Below are positions 32,913 to 44,046 of a stretch of 64,000 nucleotides of DNA, in pieces. Made by a program: the position numbers and the translations under genes. Source of the DNA: Saccharopolyspora_D taberi (GTDB taxonomy: Bacteria > Actinomycetota > Actinomycetes > Mycobacteriales > Pseudonocardiaceae); contig NZ_BAAAUX010000014.1 in the NCBI RefSeq assembly GCF_039534165.1, positions 186,001 through 250,000 of the forward strand, read 5' to 3'. Under the pieces are notes generated by a model. That model saw nothing but the letters and a program-made list of their open reading frames with translations, was not told the origin of the DNA and searched no databases. The stretch's first letter is position 1, and every line of letters starts with the position of its first letter.

Positions 32913-33998
32913 ATGGAACTTCGGCAGCTGCGGTACTTCGTCGCGGTGGTGGACGAAGGCGGTTTCACCCGCGCTGCCGCCCGCCTGCACCTGGCCCAGC
33001 CGGGCCTGAGCGCGCAGATCCGCCAGCTGGAACGGGAACTCGGGCAGCCGCTGCTGCACCGGGCCGGGCGTTCGGTGACCACGACCGAGGTCGGCGCCGC
33101 GGTGCTCGAACACGCGCGGGCAGCCCTCGCCGCCGCGGACGCGGTGCGGGCCACGGTGGACGAGTTCACCGGACTCCTGCGGGGACAGGTCCGGATCGGA
33201 CTCGTATCCGGCGCCGCGGCCGCCCGCGAGTTCGACGTCGCCGCCACGCTCGCCGACTTCCACGACCAGCACCCGCAGGTCGAGATCGCGCTCACCGAGG
33301 ACACCTCGGAGCGGATGCTGGCCGCGCTGCGCCGCGGCGAGCTCGACATCGCCGTGGTCGGGCTGTCCGGCGCCCAACCGCCGCCGGGCACGTCGACGCA
33401 GATCGTCGTCGACGAACCGCTGGTGGCCGCGGTCGCCCCCGGCGACCCGCTGCTCACGCCAGGCCGCACCAGCGTGGCGCTGGCCGACCTGCGGGACCGC
33501 CCGCTGATCAGCCTGCCCCGCGGCACCGGGCTGCGCGGCGTGCTCGAAAGGGCCTGCGCGGACGCCGGAATCCAACCGCGGATCGCGTTCGAAGCCGCCG
33601 CTCCACCGCTGCTGGCCCAGCTCGCCGCACGCGGCCTCGGCGTGGCGGTGGTGCCGGCGGCGCCCGGCGACACGGTGGCCGGGCTGCGGACGCTGGAGAT
33701 CACCGATCCGCGGATGCGGGGGCGGATCGGTCTGACCTGGCCCGCGAACGGTCCGACCAGCCCGGCGGCGCGGATACTGCTGGGCGAGCTCCGCGCCGCG
33801 CTAGGGCACGGCGTCCAGGTCGGCGTAGGCGATCATCCGCACCACCTGGCCGTCGCGGACGGTGAACACGTCGACCGCCCTGGCCTCCTGCGGAGTGCCG
33901 TCGAGCAAGGTCCCGGAGACGCGGTGCACGACGACCACGTCCCCGCCCCGACGGCGGACGGTGCGCTCGGAGGTCAGCTCCGACCACCTCTCCCGTGA
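32913..33998 (+). CDS. LysR-family regulator with an abnormal C-terminal extension
   Basis: A 361-residue LysR protein: MELRQLRYFVAVVDEGGFTRAAARLHLAQPGLSAQIRQLERELG (winged helix), then an effector domain ending near LLGELRAAL at residue 297, the usual length. The frame then runs on for 64 more codons across most of the convergent SnoaL gene. A TAG sits one base out of phase at 33802-33804, within CTAG, exactly where the family should stop, so a one-base indel or sequencing error is likely. It is divergent from the mycothiol-dependent enzyme, its probable target. Confidence 0.82.
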   Translation: MELRQLRYFVAVVDEGGFTRAAARLHLAQPGLSAQIRQLERELGQPLLHRAGRSVTTTEVGAAVLEHARAALAAADAVRATVDEFTGLLRGQVRIGLVSGAAAAREFDVAATLADFHDQHPQVEIALTEDTSERMLAALRRGELDIAVVGLSGAQPPPGTSTQIVVDEPLVAAVAPGDPLLTPGRTSVALADLRDRPLISLPRGTGLRGVLERACADAGIQPRIAFEAAAPPLLAQLAARGLGVAVVPAAPGDTVAGLRTLEITDPRMRGRIGLTWPANGPTSPAARILLGELRAALGHGVQVGVGDHPHHLAVADGEHVDRPGLLRSAVEQGPGDAVHDDHVPAPTADGALGGQLRPPLP

Positions 33999-34181
33999 GG
34001 CGCGCAGGTAGTCGGCCACCGACTCCCGCCCCTGGCGCGGACCCCCGTCGGGAAACTCCTCGGGTTCCACCCACTCGACCTGCGGGTGCAGCTTGGCCAC
34101 AGCCGCGTCGATGTCGCCGCGTTCCCACGCCGCGTAGCAGTCCAGGACCAGCGCGACGTCCTGGTCGTGTTGTCCGGTCAC
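33801..34181 (-). CDS. SnoaL/NTF2-like protein
   Basis: A 126-residue cone-fold protein: VLDCYAAWERGDIDAAVAKLHPQVEWVEPEEFPDGGPRQGRESV, then VVVHRVSGTLLDGTPQEARAVDVFTVRDGQVVRM. This is the SnoaL-like polyketide-cyclase/steroid-isomerase fold, also common in stress and hydrolase-like proteins. No conserved catalytic residues can be assigned. Its stop codon shares the CTAG tetramer with the expected LysR stop. Divergent from the carboxylesterase. Confidence 0.8.
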   Translation of the reverse strand: MTGQHDQDVALVLDCYAAWERGDIDAAVAKLHPQVEWVEPEEFPDGGPRQGRESVADYLRASRERWSELTSERTVRRRGGDVVVVHRVSGTLLDGTPQEARAVDVFTVRDGQVVRMIAYADLDAVP

Positions 34182-34284
34182 CTGCCCGACCGTAGGCGGT
34201 CCACGGCGGTCACCGGCGCGTGTTCGCTTCCGGCGCAGCGGAAATCCGGTTGCCGCGGCCGGATTCCCCGGCCATCCTCCATCC

Positions 34285-35670
34285 GTGATCGTCCGGACTG
34301 GCAGCGGCCTCGTGCGCGGCAGGCAGACCGCGGCAGGTGTCGTGGCCTTCCTCGGAATCCCCTACGCCGCGCCCCCTTTCGGCCCGCGGCGCTTCCTCCC
34401 GCCGGAAGCGCCCGAGCCGTGGCGGGGTGTGCGGGAGTGCGCGGAGTTCGGACCGGTCGCGCCGCAGTCGGCGAAGCTGCCCGGAACCCCGGAGTGGTCG
34501 CCGGGCGATGAGGACGTGCTCACCCTCAACGTGTGGACGGCACCACCGGCCGGGCCGCGGCCGGTCCTGGTCTGGATCCACGGCGGTGCCTACGCCTTCG
34601 GCTCGTCCGCGCAGCCCGACTTCGACGGCAGCGCGCTCGCCCGCGCGGGGCTCGTGGTCGTCAGCTGCAACTTCCGGCTCGGTTTCGAGGGATTCGGCCG
34701 GTTGCCGGGCTGTCCCGACAACCGGGGGCTGCTCGACCAGACAGCGGTTCTGCGGTGGGTGCGGGCCAACATCGCGGGCTTCGGCGGCGACCCGGGATCG
34801 GTCACCGCCGCCGGGCAGTCCTCCGGAGCGGGATCGATCGCCTGCCTGCTCCGGGAACCCGGACTGGCCGACCGCGCGATCCTGCACAGCGTTCCCGACG
34901 CCTACCTCACCGCCGAGGCCGCCGCCGAGATCTCCACGGCGATCCAGGCGGAACTGCCGGTCCCCATCGACACCGCCGCACCCGAGCAGCTTCTCGACGC
35001 CGCCGACCGCGTCACCGCCGCGTGCCGAGGTCGTGCACCGGGCCGGCTCGGCTACGACCCGGTGCTGTTCGGACCGATCACCGGCGAGCCGCACATCGAC
35101 GCCCGCGTGGATCTGCTGGTTTGCCACACCACCGACGAATACGGGCTGTTCGACGCGGTCGGCGGGCTCACCCCGGTCGACACCGGCCGGCAGCTGACCG
35201 CGTTCGCACGGGCGCTGGACATCCCCGACCGGATCGTGACCGGATACCGGCGCCTGCTGCCCGGGATGCCGGTGCGCGAGCTGTACCTGCGGCTGTTCGG
35301 CGACCGGATCTTCAGCGCCCACACCACCGCGCTGGCCCGCCACCACACCGCCGCCGGTGGCCGCGCGCACCTGGCGCGTTTCGCACGTCCCCGCGCCTGG
35401 CACTGCGCGGACGTGCCGTTCTGCTTCGGCACGATCGACGTGCCAGAAACGCATTTCCTGCTCGGCGGCGCGCCGGACGCGCAGGACCGGCAGCTGTCGG
35501 CGGCGATGCTGCGCGCGTGGGCCGACTTCGCGGCCACCGGTGATCCCGGCTGGCCCGCGTGGTCCTCCGATGCGAGGCCGGTGAAGTGGTGGACCGTGCC
35601 GCGCAGCCCGGTGCTCGACGACGAGCCCCCGACACTGCGGCTGTGGCACGACGTCCCGATGTCGAGATGA
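34285..35670 (+). CDS. Type-B carboxylesterase
   Basis: A 461-residue serine hydrolase of the cholinesterase/carboxylesterase family: GVVAFLGIPYAAPPFGPRRF, EDVLTLNVWTAP, VLVWIHGGAYAFGSS (oxyanion hole) and the nucleophile elbow AAGQSSGAGSIA near residues 172-183. No signal peptide is evident, so it acts in the cytoplasm. Catalytic acid and histidine are expected in the second half (HTTDEYGLF and a later histidine). GTG 34285 has no strong ribosome site. Confidence 0.87.
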   Translation: MIVRTGSGLVRGRQTAAGVVAFLGIPYAAPPFGPRRFLPPEAPEPWRGVRECAEFGPVAPQSAKLPGTPEWSPGDEDVLTLNVWTAPPAGPRPVLVWIHGGAYAFGSSAQPDFDGSALARAGLVVVSCNFRLGFEGFGRLPGCPDNRGLLDQTAVLRWVRANIAGFGGDPGSVTAAGQSSGAGSIACLLREPGLADRAILHSVPDAYLTAEAAAEISTAIQAELPVPIDTAAPEQLLDAADRVTAACRGRAPGRLGYDPVLFGPITGEPHIDARVDLLVCHTTDEYGLFDAVGGLTPVDTGRQLTAFARALDIPDRIVTGYRRLLPGMPVRELYLRLFGDRIFSAHTTALARHHTAAGGRAHLARFARPRAWHCADVPFCFGTIDVPETHFLLGGAPDAQDRQLSAAMLRAWADFAATGDPGWPAWSSDARPVKWWTVPRSPVLDDEPPTLRLWHDVPMSR

Positions 35671-35732
35671 CGCACCCGGCTCCGACGTCCCGGGTGAAGC
35701 GTCCACCAGGGACGCCGGACGAGGAGGCGACC

Positions 35733-36110
35733 ATGCCCGATCCAGTGGTGCACTTCGAAATCATCGGCACCGACCCCGCCGCGCTGCGCGACTACTACGG
35801 CGCGCTGTTCGGCTGGGAGTACGGCGTCGGAGACGCGGCCACCGAAGCCGTCTCCGCACCCGGCGACTACGGCTTCGTCGATGGGAACACGACCGGCGGG
35901 ATCAACGGCGGAGTCGGCGGCGGTGCGGGTTACCAGCGCCGAGTGCTGGTCTACGTCGACGTCGACAGCGTGGAGGCCGCGCTGCGCAAAGCCGAAAGCC
36001 TCGGCGGCAAGCGCCGGATGGGGCCCGTGCACGCACCCGGCGGTGACCTGGTGATCGGACAGTTCACCGACCCCGAGGGCAACCTCATCGGGGTGGCAGG
36101 CGGCGCGTGA
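35733..36110 (+). CDS. VOC-superfamily (glyoxalase/bleomycin-resistance fold) protein
   Basis: A 125-residue VOC protein with the fold's paired beta-alpha-beta modules: VVHFEIIGTDPAALRDYYGALFGWEYG, then RRVLVYVDVDSVEAALRKAESLGGKRRMGPVHAPGGDLVIGQFTDPEGNLIGVAG. Likely metal ligands are His6 and the glutamate in DPEGN. Function cannot be assigned beyond the superfamily. ATG 35733 has a strong GAGGAGG site and follows the esterase by 62 bp, possibly the same operon. Confidence 0.85.
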   Translation: MPDPVVHFEIIGTDPAALRDYYGALFGWEYGVGDAATEAVSAPGDYGFVDGNTTGGINGGVGGGAGYQRRVLVYVDVDSVEAALRKAESLGGKRRMGPVHAPGGDLVIGQFTDPEGNLIGVAGGA

Positions 36111-36115
36111 GAGCC

Positions 36116-36150
36116 CGGTCGGGCCCGCCCGGCGGAGACGGGCCCGATCG
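36116..36150. terminator. Hairpin terminator before the endoQ-uvrD gene
   Basis: CGGTCGGGCCCG (36116-36127) pairs with CGGGCCCGATCG (36139-36150), one G-U wobble, starting 6 bp after the VOC stop and 33 bp before the next GTG. Confidence 0.6.
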
Positions 36151-36182
36151 AGCCGGATCGGTGGTGCTGGCAAGATCGCCGG

Positions 36183-39284
<3,102 letters not shown>

Positions 39285-39388
39285 GAACCGACCGATCGGG
39301 CGCTTGGGAACCGAGCTCGACGCTTACCGCGGCCACGCCACCCTGGTCAAGAAGGTGGGCAGGGCTCTGACGAGGCGGTGAACGCCCG
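39285..39388 (+). other. Short gap with a possible coding remnant
   Basis: The 104 bp between the helicase and the convergent formamidase include a short frame reading LDAYRGHATLVKKVGRALTRR that ends at 39381. It looks like the tail of a lost gene, but it is too short to assign. Confidence 0.2.
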
Positions 39389-40636
39389 TCACGACGTGAC
39401 GGCGCACTGCCCGCGGTCCTGCCGGACCGGGCCCGCGGCGGTGGGCCGGATGTCGAAGTCGAAGATCGCGGTCGGGATGTAGAGGGTGCAGCAGGCGTTG
39501 GGGATGTCCACGACGCCGCTGATCCGGCCCTCCACGGGCGCGGATCCGATGAGCAGGTACGCCTGTTCGCCGGTGTAGCCCCACTGCTTGAGGTACTCGA
39601 TCGCGTTGAGGCAGGCGCGGCGGTAGGCCACGGTCGCGTCCAGGTAGTGGTTGGTGTCGGTGTCGTGGTCGACCGACACGCCGGAGAACGACAGGAACTC
39701 CGAGTACCGGGGCTCGACGTTGCCGGGCATGAACACCGGGTTGGTGCTCACCCCGTACTTGGCCATGCCGTCCTTGATCAGGTCCACGTGCAGGTCGAGG
39801 TAGCCGCCCATCTCGATCGCGCCGCAGAAGGTGATCTCGCCGTCGCCCTGGCTGAAGTGCAGGTCGCCCATGGACAGCTTGGCGTCGGGCACGAACACCG
39901 GGAAGTACACGCGTGATCCGCGGGTGAAGTTCTTGATGTCCTGGTTGCCGCCGTTCTCCCGGGCGGGCACGGTGCGGGCGCCTTCGGCGGCGATCCTGCG
40001 GGCGTCGTCACCGGTGGCCTGCCCGGCGAGCGCACCGGGCGGGGTCGGCGGCAGCGCCAGCGGCGGGACCCGGTGCGGGTCGGTGTCGATCAGCGCCTGC
40101 TCCCGCCGGTTCCACCGGGACAGCAGCTCGGCCGACGGGGCGGTGCCGATCAGCCCGGGGTGGGTGATGCCGGTGTAGCGGATGCCGGGCAGGTGGCGGG
40201 AGGTGGCCTGCTGGCCGTGGAAGTCCCAGATCGCCTTGTAGGCGTCCGGGAAGTGGTCGGTCAGGAACCCGCCGCCGTTGACCTTGGCGAACACACCTGT
40301 GTAGCCCCAGCCCTGGCCGGGGGCGCCGCCGGTCTCCTGCGGCACCGGCCCGAGGTCGAGGATGTCGACGACCAGCAGGTCCCCGGGTTCGGCGCCCTGC
40401 ACGCCGATCGGGCCGGAGAGCATGTGGGTCAAGTCCAGGTCGACGTCGCGCACGTCGTTGGCCGAGTCGTTGTTGCCGAGCTGCCCGTCGGTCCACTCGC
40501 GGCACTCGACGCGGAACTCCTGACCCGGCAGGACCATCGCGGCCAGCGGGATGTCGGGGTGCCAGCGGTTGTGCCCGGGGACCGCCTGGTCGCGCATGGA
40601 CTTCGACTGGTCGACGCTGAAAACGACTTGTGGCAT
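39389..40636 (-). CDS. fmdA: Formamidase/acetamidase (FmdA family)
   Basis: A 415-residue amidase of the FmdA/AmdA family, which hydrolyses formamide or short amides to ammonia and the acid. Typical blocks are NRWHPDIPLAAMVLPGQEFRVECREWTDGQ, DLTHMLSGPIGVQGAEPGDLLVVDILD, GITHPGLIGTAPS, LHFSQGDGEITFCGAIEM and CCTLYIPTAIFDFDI. Length equals the family norm. ATG 40636 has an AAAGGG site; the frame is open upstream but not conserved. It is divergent from a small membrane protein and a regulator, with a double palindrome between them. Confidence 0.92.
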   Translation of the reverse strand: MPQVVFSVDQSKSMRDQAVPGHNRWHPDIPLAAMVLPGQEFRVECREWTDGQLGNNDSANDVRDVDLDLTHMLSGPIGVQGAEPGDLLVVDILDLGPVPQETGGAPGQGWGYTGVFAKVNGGGFLTDHFPDAYKAIWDFHGQQATSRHLPGIRYTGITHPGLIGTAPSAELLSRWNRREQALIDTDPHRVPPLALPPTPPGALAGQATGDDARRIAAEGARTVPARENGGNQDIKNFTRGSRVYFPVFVPDAKLSMGDLHFSQGDGEITFCGAIEMGGYLDLHVDLIKDGMAKYGVSTNPVFMPGNVEPRYSEFLSFSGVSVDHDTDTNHYLDATVAYRRACLNAIEYLKQWGYTGEQAYLLIGSAPVEGRISGVVDIPNACCTLYIPTAIFDFDIRPTAAGPVRQDRGQCAVTS

Positions 40637-40810
40637 GGGGATCAGCCCTTTGGAACGCCCGTGTGCAGACGAGGAGACGCGCGACACCCGAGGTGTGTCA
40701 AGTGCGGCGACCCGGATTTGCGTCTTCCGCCAACGGAATTCCGCCGGTGTATCTCGCGTCGGCCAGTTCAAGGGCAGCCGTCGGTTCCGCCTGCGGAATG
40801 TACTTGTCCG

Positions 40811-40835
40811 ACAGGAAAGTGCTCCTGTACTTTCC
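40811..40835. promoter_or_regulatory. Overlapping palindromes in the fmdA divergent promoter
   Basis: ACAGGA-N6-TCCTGT (40811-40828) and GGAAAGT-N8-ACTTTCC (40814-40835) are exact inverted repeats that overlap, in an AT-richer 256-bp divergent region. They are good candidates for the binding site of the winged-helix regulator encoded at 41083. Confidence 0.5.
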
Positions 40836-40892
40836 CAGTAGGCAACAACATGACGGGGAAGCAAGTTTTTCTGGTCAAGGAGGAACCAACGC

Positions 40893-41090
40893 ATGCCTGC
40901 CACGGAGGTCTCCATGGGCGCGCGCGTGGGCCGACTGGCCGTGGCGGCGGTACTGGCACTCCTGCTGGCGGCGGTCCTGCGTGCCGCACATGTGCAGTTT
41001 CCCACGACGATCGGTATGGCACTGCTGGCCGTGCTGATCTTCGGATGGGAACCGCTGCGCGCCCGAATGCGGAGGCGCACGCATGCATGA
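40893..41090 (+). CDS. Small two-span membrane protein
   Basis: A 65-residue protein with two hydrophobic segments (VGRLAVAAVLALLLAAVL and TTIGMALLAVLIFGW) and a basic tail RARMRRRTHA. Two starts are possible: ATG 40893 behind AAGGAGG and ATG 40914 behind GGAGGT; the first is used. It overlaps the regulator gene by 8 bp. Its location opposite formamidase suggests a role in amide uptake or sensing, but I do not recognise the family. Confidence 0.6.
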   Translation: MPATEVSMGARVGRLAVAAVLALLLAAVLRAAHVQFPTTIGMALLAVLIFGWEPLRARMRRRTHA

Positions 41091-41415
41091 GCACGGCCAG
41101 CTGGACACCGCACTGCTGGACCCGACGCGGCTGTCGATCGTGTCGCTGCTGGCGGCGACACGCTGGGCGGAGTTCAGCTACGTCCGGGATTCCGTCGGCC
41201 TGTCCGACTCGGCACTGTCCAAACAGGTCAGTGCGCTGGACCGGCTCGGATACGTCGAGGTGGAGAAGGGCTACGTCGGCAAACGGCCGCGCACCTGGCT
41301 CAACCTCAGCGAAACCGGGCGCGCTGCGCTGACCCGGCACATCGCCGCGCTGCAGAGGATCGCCGACAGCGCCAGCGAGGCAGGCCAGCAGCACCACAAG
41401 CACACCGCTGACTAA
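41083..41415 (+). CDS. Winged-helix regulator (MarR/HTH_34 type)
   Basis: A 110-residue DNA-binding protein: LLDPTRLSIVSLLAATRWAEFSYVRDSVGLSDSALSKQVSALDRLGYVEVEKGYVGKRPRTWLNLSETGRAAL. The layout matches the short ArsR/MarR-like regulators that have only the winged helix. It overlaps the membrane-protein gene by 8 bp, so they form a two-gene operon divergent from fmdA. The palindromes at 40811-40835 are its likely operator. Confidence 0.83.
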   Translation: MHEHGQLDTALLDPTRLSIVSLLAATRWAEFSYVRDSVGLSDSALSKQVSALDRLGYVEVEKGYVGKRPRTWLNLSETGRAALTRHIAALQRIADSASEAGQQHHKHTAD

Positions 41416-41445
41416 GCCGCCGCGGCGCACTGTGCAACGCTCACC

Positions 41446-41476
41446 GAGGAATCCCCGGCTGAGGTGGGGATTCCTC
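41446..41476. terminator. Bidirectional terminator
   Basis: GAGGAATCCCC (41446-41456) and GGGGATTCCTC (41466-41476) are perfect 11-bp arms with a 9-nt loop, midway between the convergent regulator and TetR genes. Confidence 0.8.
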
Positions 41477-41497
41477 TACATGTCCCTCAAGCCCCGG

Positions 41498-42091
41498 CTA
41501 GCCCTGCGGTCGCAGCGCGTCGAGGGCAGCGGTGACCGTGCCGCGCAGTGTCGTGGCGTCTGCTCCGGCGCGGGAGCGGAGGTTGACGCCATAGGCCAGG
41601 AGCGCGAGCACGTCGGCGGTGGTGGCAGTGTCGGTGGCGTCGGCGAGCTGTCCTCGGCGGCGCGCGGTTTCCAGTGCGGCGTGCATCGAATCGCGCAGCT
41701 GTCGGTGGTGTTCTTCAAGCACCGCCTGCACATCGGGGTCCTGGCGGTCGGTTCCGGTGTGGGCGTTGACGATCATGCAGCCCCAGCCCGCGTAGGCGCC
41801 GGTGCAGCGGACGCCGACGAGCTGGGTGAAGAACTCCTCGATGGCGGGCAGTCCCCGCTCGTCCTCGGCGAGCAGGCGCAGTGCGGGTTCGGCGCGCAGG
41901 CGGCGGTAGCGGCGCAGCGCGGCCAGGTAGAGCTCCCGCTTGCCGCCGAAGGTGGCGTAGAGGCTGGACCGGTTGAGCCCGGTCGCGGTGGCGACGGCCT
42001 GGATCGAGGTGGTGGCCGCGCCGTGCTGCCAGAACAGCTCCTCGACGCGTTCGAGCGCGGTGTCGGGATCGAAGTGCTTGATGTCGGGCAT
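41498..42091 (-). CDS. TetR-family repressor (YxaF/AcrR type)
   Basis: A 197-residue TetR: ALERVEELFWQHGAATTSIQAVATATGLNRSSLYATFGGKRELYLAALRRY is the DNA-binding domain (residues 11-60). The remainder is a helical ligand domain with cysteines in RCTGAYAGWGCM. ATG 42091 is the start. It is divergent from a peroxiredoxin gene across 108 bp that hold two related palindromes, so it almost certainly represses itself and that gene. Confidence 0.9.
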   Translation of the reverse strand: MPDIKHFDPDTALERVEELFWQHGAATTSIQAVATATGLNRSSLYATFGGKRELYLAALRRYRRLRAEPALRLLAEDERGLPAIEEFFTQLVGVRCTGAYAGWGCMIVNAHTGTDRQDPDVQAVLEEHHRQLRDSMHAALETARRRGQLADATDTATTADVLALLAYGVNLRSRAGADATTLRGTVTAALDALRPQG

Positions 42092-42109
42092 GGTCGTCTC
42101 GCAATGTCC

Positions 42110-42125
42110 TGGAACGGCGGTTCCA
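42110..42125. promoter_or_regulatory. TetR operator O1
   Basis: TGGAAC-GGCG-GTTCCA is an exact inverted repeat next to the TetR start. Its right half continues as GTTCCAAGAT (42120-42129), which recurs in O2. Confidence 0.6.
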
Positions 42126-42161
42126 AGATAGTCCTTGACGGCCGCCACCCGGTACGGGAAT

Positions 42162-42181
42162 CTTGAAATGATCGTTCCAAG
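42162..42181. promoter_or_regulatory. TetR operator O2
   Basis: CTTGAAATGATCGTTCCAAG is a near-perfect 20-bp palindrome (two mismatched pairs) ending 18 bp before the peroxiredoxin ATG. It shares GTTCCAAGAT with O1; equivalent points lie 54 bp apart. Confidence 0.6.
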
Positions 42182-42199
42182 ATTTTCGGGAGGCACCGG

Positions 42200-42847
42200 A
42201 TGACCCTGCGCGACGAACTGCGAGCCATGCATGCCGAGGGCCAACGGCGGCTGCCGGAGGACGTCCGGGCGACCATGAACCGCAACGCCGCCGACCTCGC
42301 CGCCTCCGGCTTGGCCGAGCAGGCCCTGGGTGCCGGGGCGCGAGCGCCGGAGTTCACCCTGCCCTCCGCCACCGGCACGCCGGTCGCACTCGAAGAACTG
42401 CTGGCCGAAGGCCCGGTGGTGCTGACCTTCTACCGCGGAGCCTGGTGCCCGTTCTGCAACATCGCCCTGCGGGCCCTGCAACAGCACCTCGACGCGCTGC
42501 GCGCCCGCGGCGCGCAACTGGTCGCCGTCTCACCGCAGATCGCCGACGAGTCGCTGTCGCTGACCGACAAGCACGAGCTGGCGTTCCCGGTGCTCAGCGA
42601 CATCGGGTCCGAAGTGGCCAAGCGCTTCGGCATCGCGTTCGACCTCTCCGAGGAACTGGCCGCGGTCTACGAGCGGCTGGGCTTCGACCTCCAGCGCGTC
42701 AACGCCGGGCACGCCCGCACCCTGCCGCTGCCCGCCACCTACGTCATCGACCGCACCGGCACCGTCGCTTGGGCCTTCGTCGACACCGACTACTCCCGGC
42801 GCGCCGAACCCGCCGACATCCTGGCCGCGCTCGACGCCCTTCCCTGA
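42200..42847 (+). CDS. Peroxiredoxin-like AhpC/TSA-family protein
   Basis: A 215-residue thioredoxin-fold protein: GARAPEFTLPSATGTPVALEELLAEGPVVLTFYRGAWCPFCNIALRALQ carries the CPFC active site near residues 82-85. QLVAVSPQIADES, AFPVLSDIGSEVAKRFGIAF and LPATYVIDRTGTVAWAF complete the AhpC/TSA layout. It likely reduces peroxides through thiols. ATG 42200 follows GGGAGG. The divergent TetR and twin palindromes indicate inducible control. Confidence 0.9.
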   Translation: MTLRDELRAMHAEGQRRLPEDVRATMNRNAADLAASGLAEQALGAGARAPEFTLPSATGTPVALEELLAEGPVVLTFYRGAWCPFCNIALRALQQHLDALRARGAQLVAVSPQIADESLSLTDKHELAFPVLSDIGSEVAKRFGIAFDLSEELAAVYERLGFDLQRVNAGHARTLPLPATYVIDRTGTVAWAFVDTDYSRRAEPADILAALDALP

Positions 42848-42888
42848 AGCGGGAAAACCAGTGGCGCGCGCTCATAAGGTGCGAGGTG

Positions 42889-44046
42889 ATGAGCGCGCAC
42901 GCCCCGGAGTCGGTCCTGGTCAACTTCGTCTACTGCCACCCAGTCGGTCACGCCGTCGAGGCGGTGCAGCACTGCCTCGGCTACCGGGCGGCCGATCCCG
43001 CGCGGCGGATCGGCGTGGTGCTCAAGGCCAACACCGCGGTCGACCTCGCGCACTGGAGCCCGTTCGTCGACGAGGTGTACACAGTGGACTTCGACGTGTT
43101 CGGGCAGGTGCCGCCGGGCGCGCTCGACCACCTGCCCCGCGACTGGGACTGGGTGGTCGACGACCCCCGCGGCCACCAGCAGTGGCAGCACGACATCTTC
43201 CCCGGCCTGGCCGAGTACTACCGGCTGTCGGCCGAGCACTTCCGCGCGCGGCGCGGGCACCACCAGGTCGGCAGCCCGCAGCCCTCGTACCGGCCGCGCA
43301 GCCGGCTGGAGCTGCGACTGCCCGCGCCCGCGCGGGAGTGGGCGGCCGAGGCCGTGCCCGACGGCGAGGGGCCGACGATCGCCGTGCTGCCCGCGGGCAG
43401 CGACCAGCGGTGGATGTACCCGTCGCTGGAGTCCTGGCGCAGGATGCTCGCCGCGCTGCTCGACCAGTACCCGCGGGCGCGGTTCTGCTTCGTCGGCAAG
43501 CTCGCCGACGACGGCCGCACGAGCACCGGGTTCTCCCGCGCGGAGTTCGACGCCCTGGCCGCGGCGGTGCCGACGGCGCTGTGGGCGGTCGACGTGCCGC
43601 TCGCCGAGCAGCTCGCCGCGGTGCAGCGCTGCGACCTGCTGTTCTCGCCGCACTCGGGGTTCGCGTTCGCGGCCATGGCCGTGGGCACACCGTGGCTGGT
43701 GCTGGCGGGCAACAAGTGGGCCGAGTACTACTTCAACCCCGGGGTGCCGTTCTACTCCGTGCTGCCCGACATCGACCGGTTCCCGTGCTACGTGATGCTC
43801 GGCAACGATCCCGAGCCGGTGCCCGACGACGGGCCGCGCTCCCCCAGCATGTCCGCGGAGCGGATCACCGGCGACCTCGACGAGATCGTCTCCGGGGCGC
43901 GGTGGCTGCTGGAGGGCGGGGCGGACTTCGACGCGGCGATGAGCGACCACTTCGCCCGCATCCTCGCGATGTACCGGGGCCGCACCGACCTGATCTTCTC
44001 GGTCGACGGCCTGCACCACGACTACCTGCCGAAAACCAGGGAATAG
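42889..44046 (+). CDS. GT-B fold glycosyltransferase, heptosyltransferase (GT9)-like
   Basis: A 385-residue protein with two Rossmann halves. The N-half opens VLVNFVYCHPVGHAVEAVQHCLGY. The C-half holds TIAVLPAGSDQRWMYPSLESWRRMLAALLDQYPRARFCFVGK and LLFSPHSGFAFAAMAVGTPWLVLAGNKWAEYYFNPGVPFYSVLP, matching the ADP-heptose-transferase fold (glycine-rich donor site, PHSG). Actinobacteria lack LPS heptose, so the sugar acceptor is probably a small molecule or cell-surface glycan. ATG 42889 is the start. Its 3' end overlaps the convergent methyltransferase by 25 bp. Confidence 0.75.
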   Translation: MSAHAPESVLVNFVYCHPVGHAVEAVQHCLGYRAADPARRIGVVLKANTAVDLAHWSPFVDEVYTVDFDVFGQVPPGALDHLPRDWDWVVDDPRGHQQWQHDIFPGLAEYYRLSAEHFRARRGHHQVGSPQPSYRPRSRLELRLPAPAREWAAEAVPDGEGPTIAVLPAGSDQRWMYPSLESWRRMLAALLDQYPRARFCFVGKLADDGRTSTGFSRAEFDALAAAVPTALWAVDVPLAEQLAAVQRCDLLFSPHSGFAFAAMAVGTPWLVLAGNKWAEYYFNPGVPFYSVLPDIDRFPCYVMLGNDPEPVPDDGPRSPSMSAERITGDLDEIVSGARWLLEGGADFDAAMSDHFARILAMYRGRTDLIFSVDGLHHDYLPKTRE

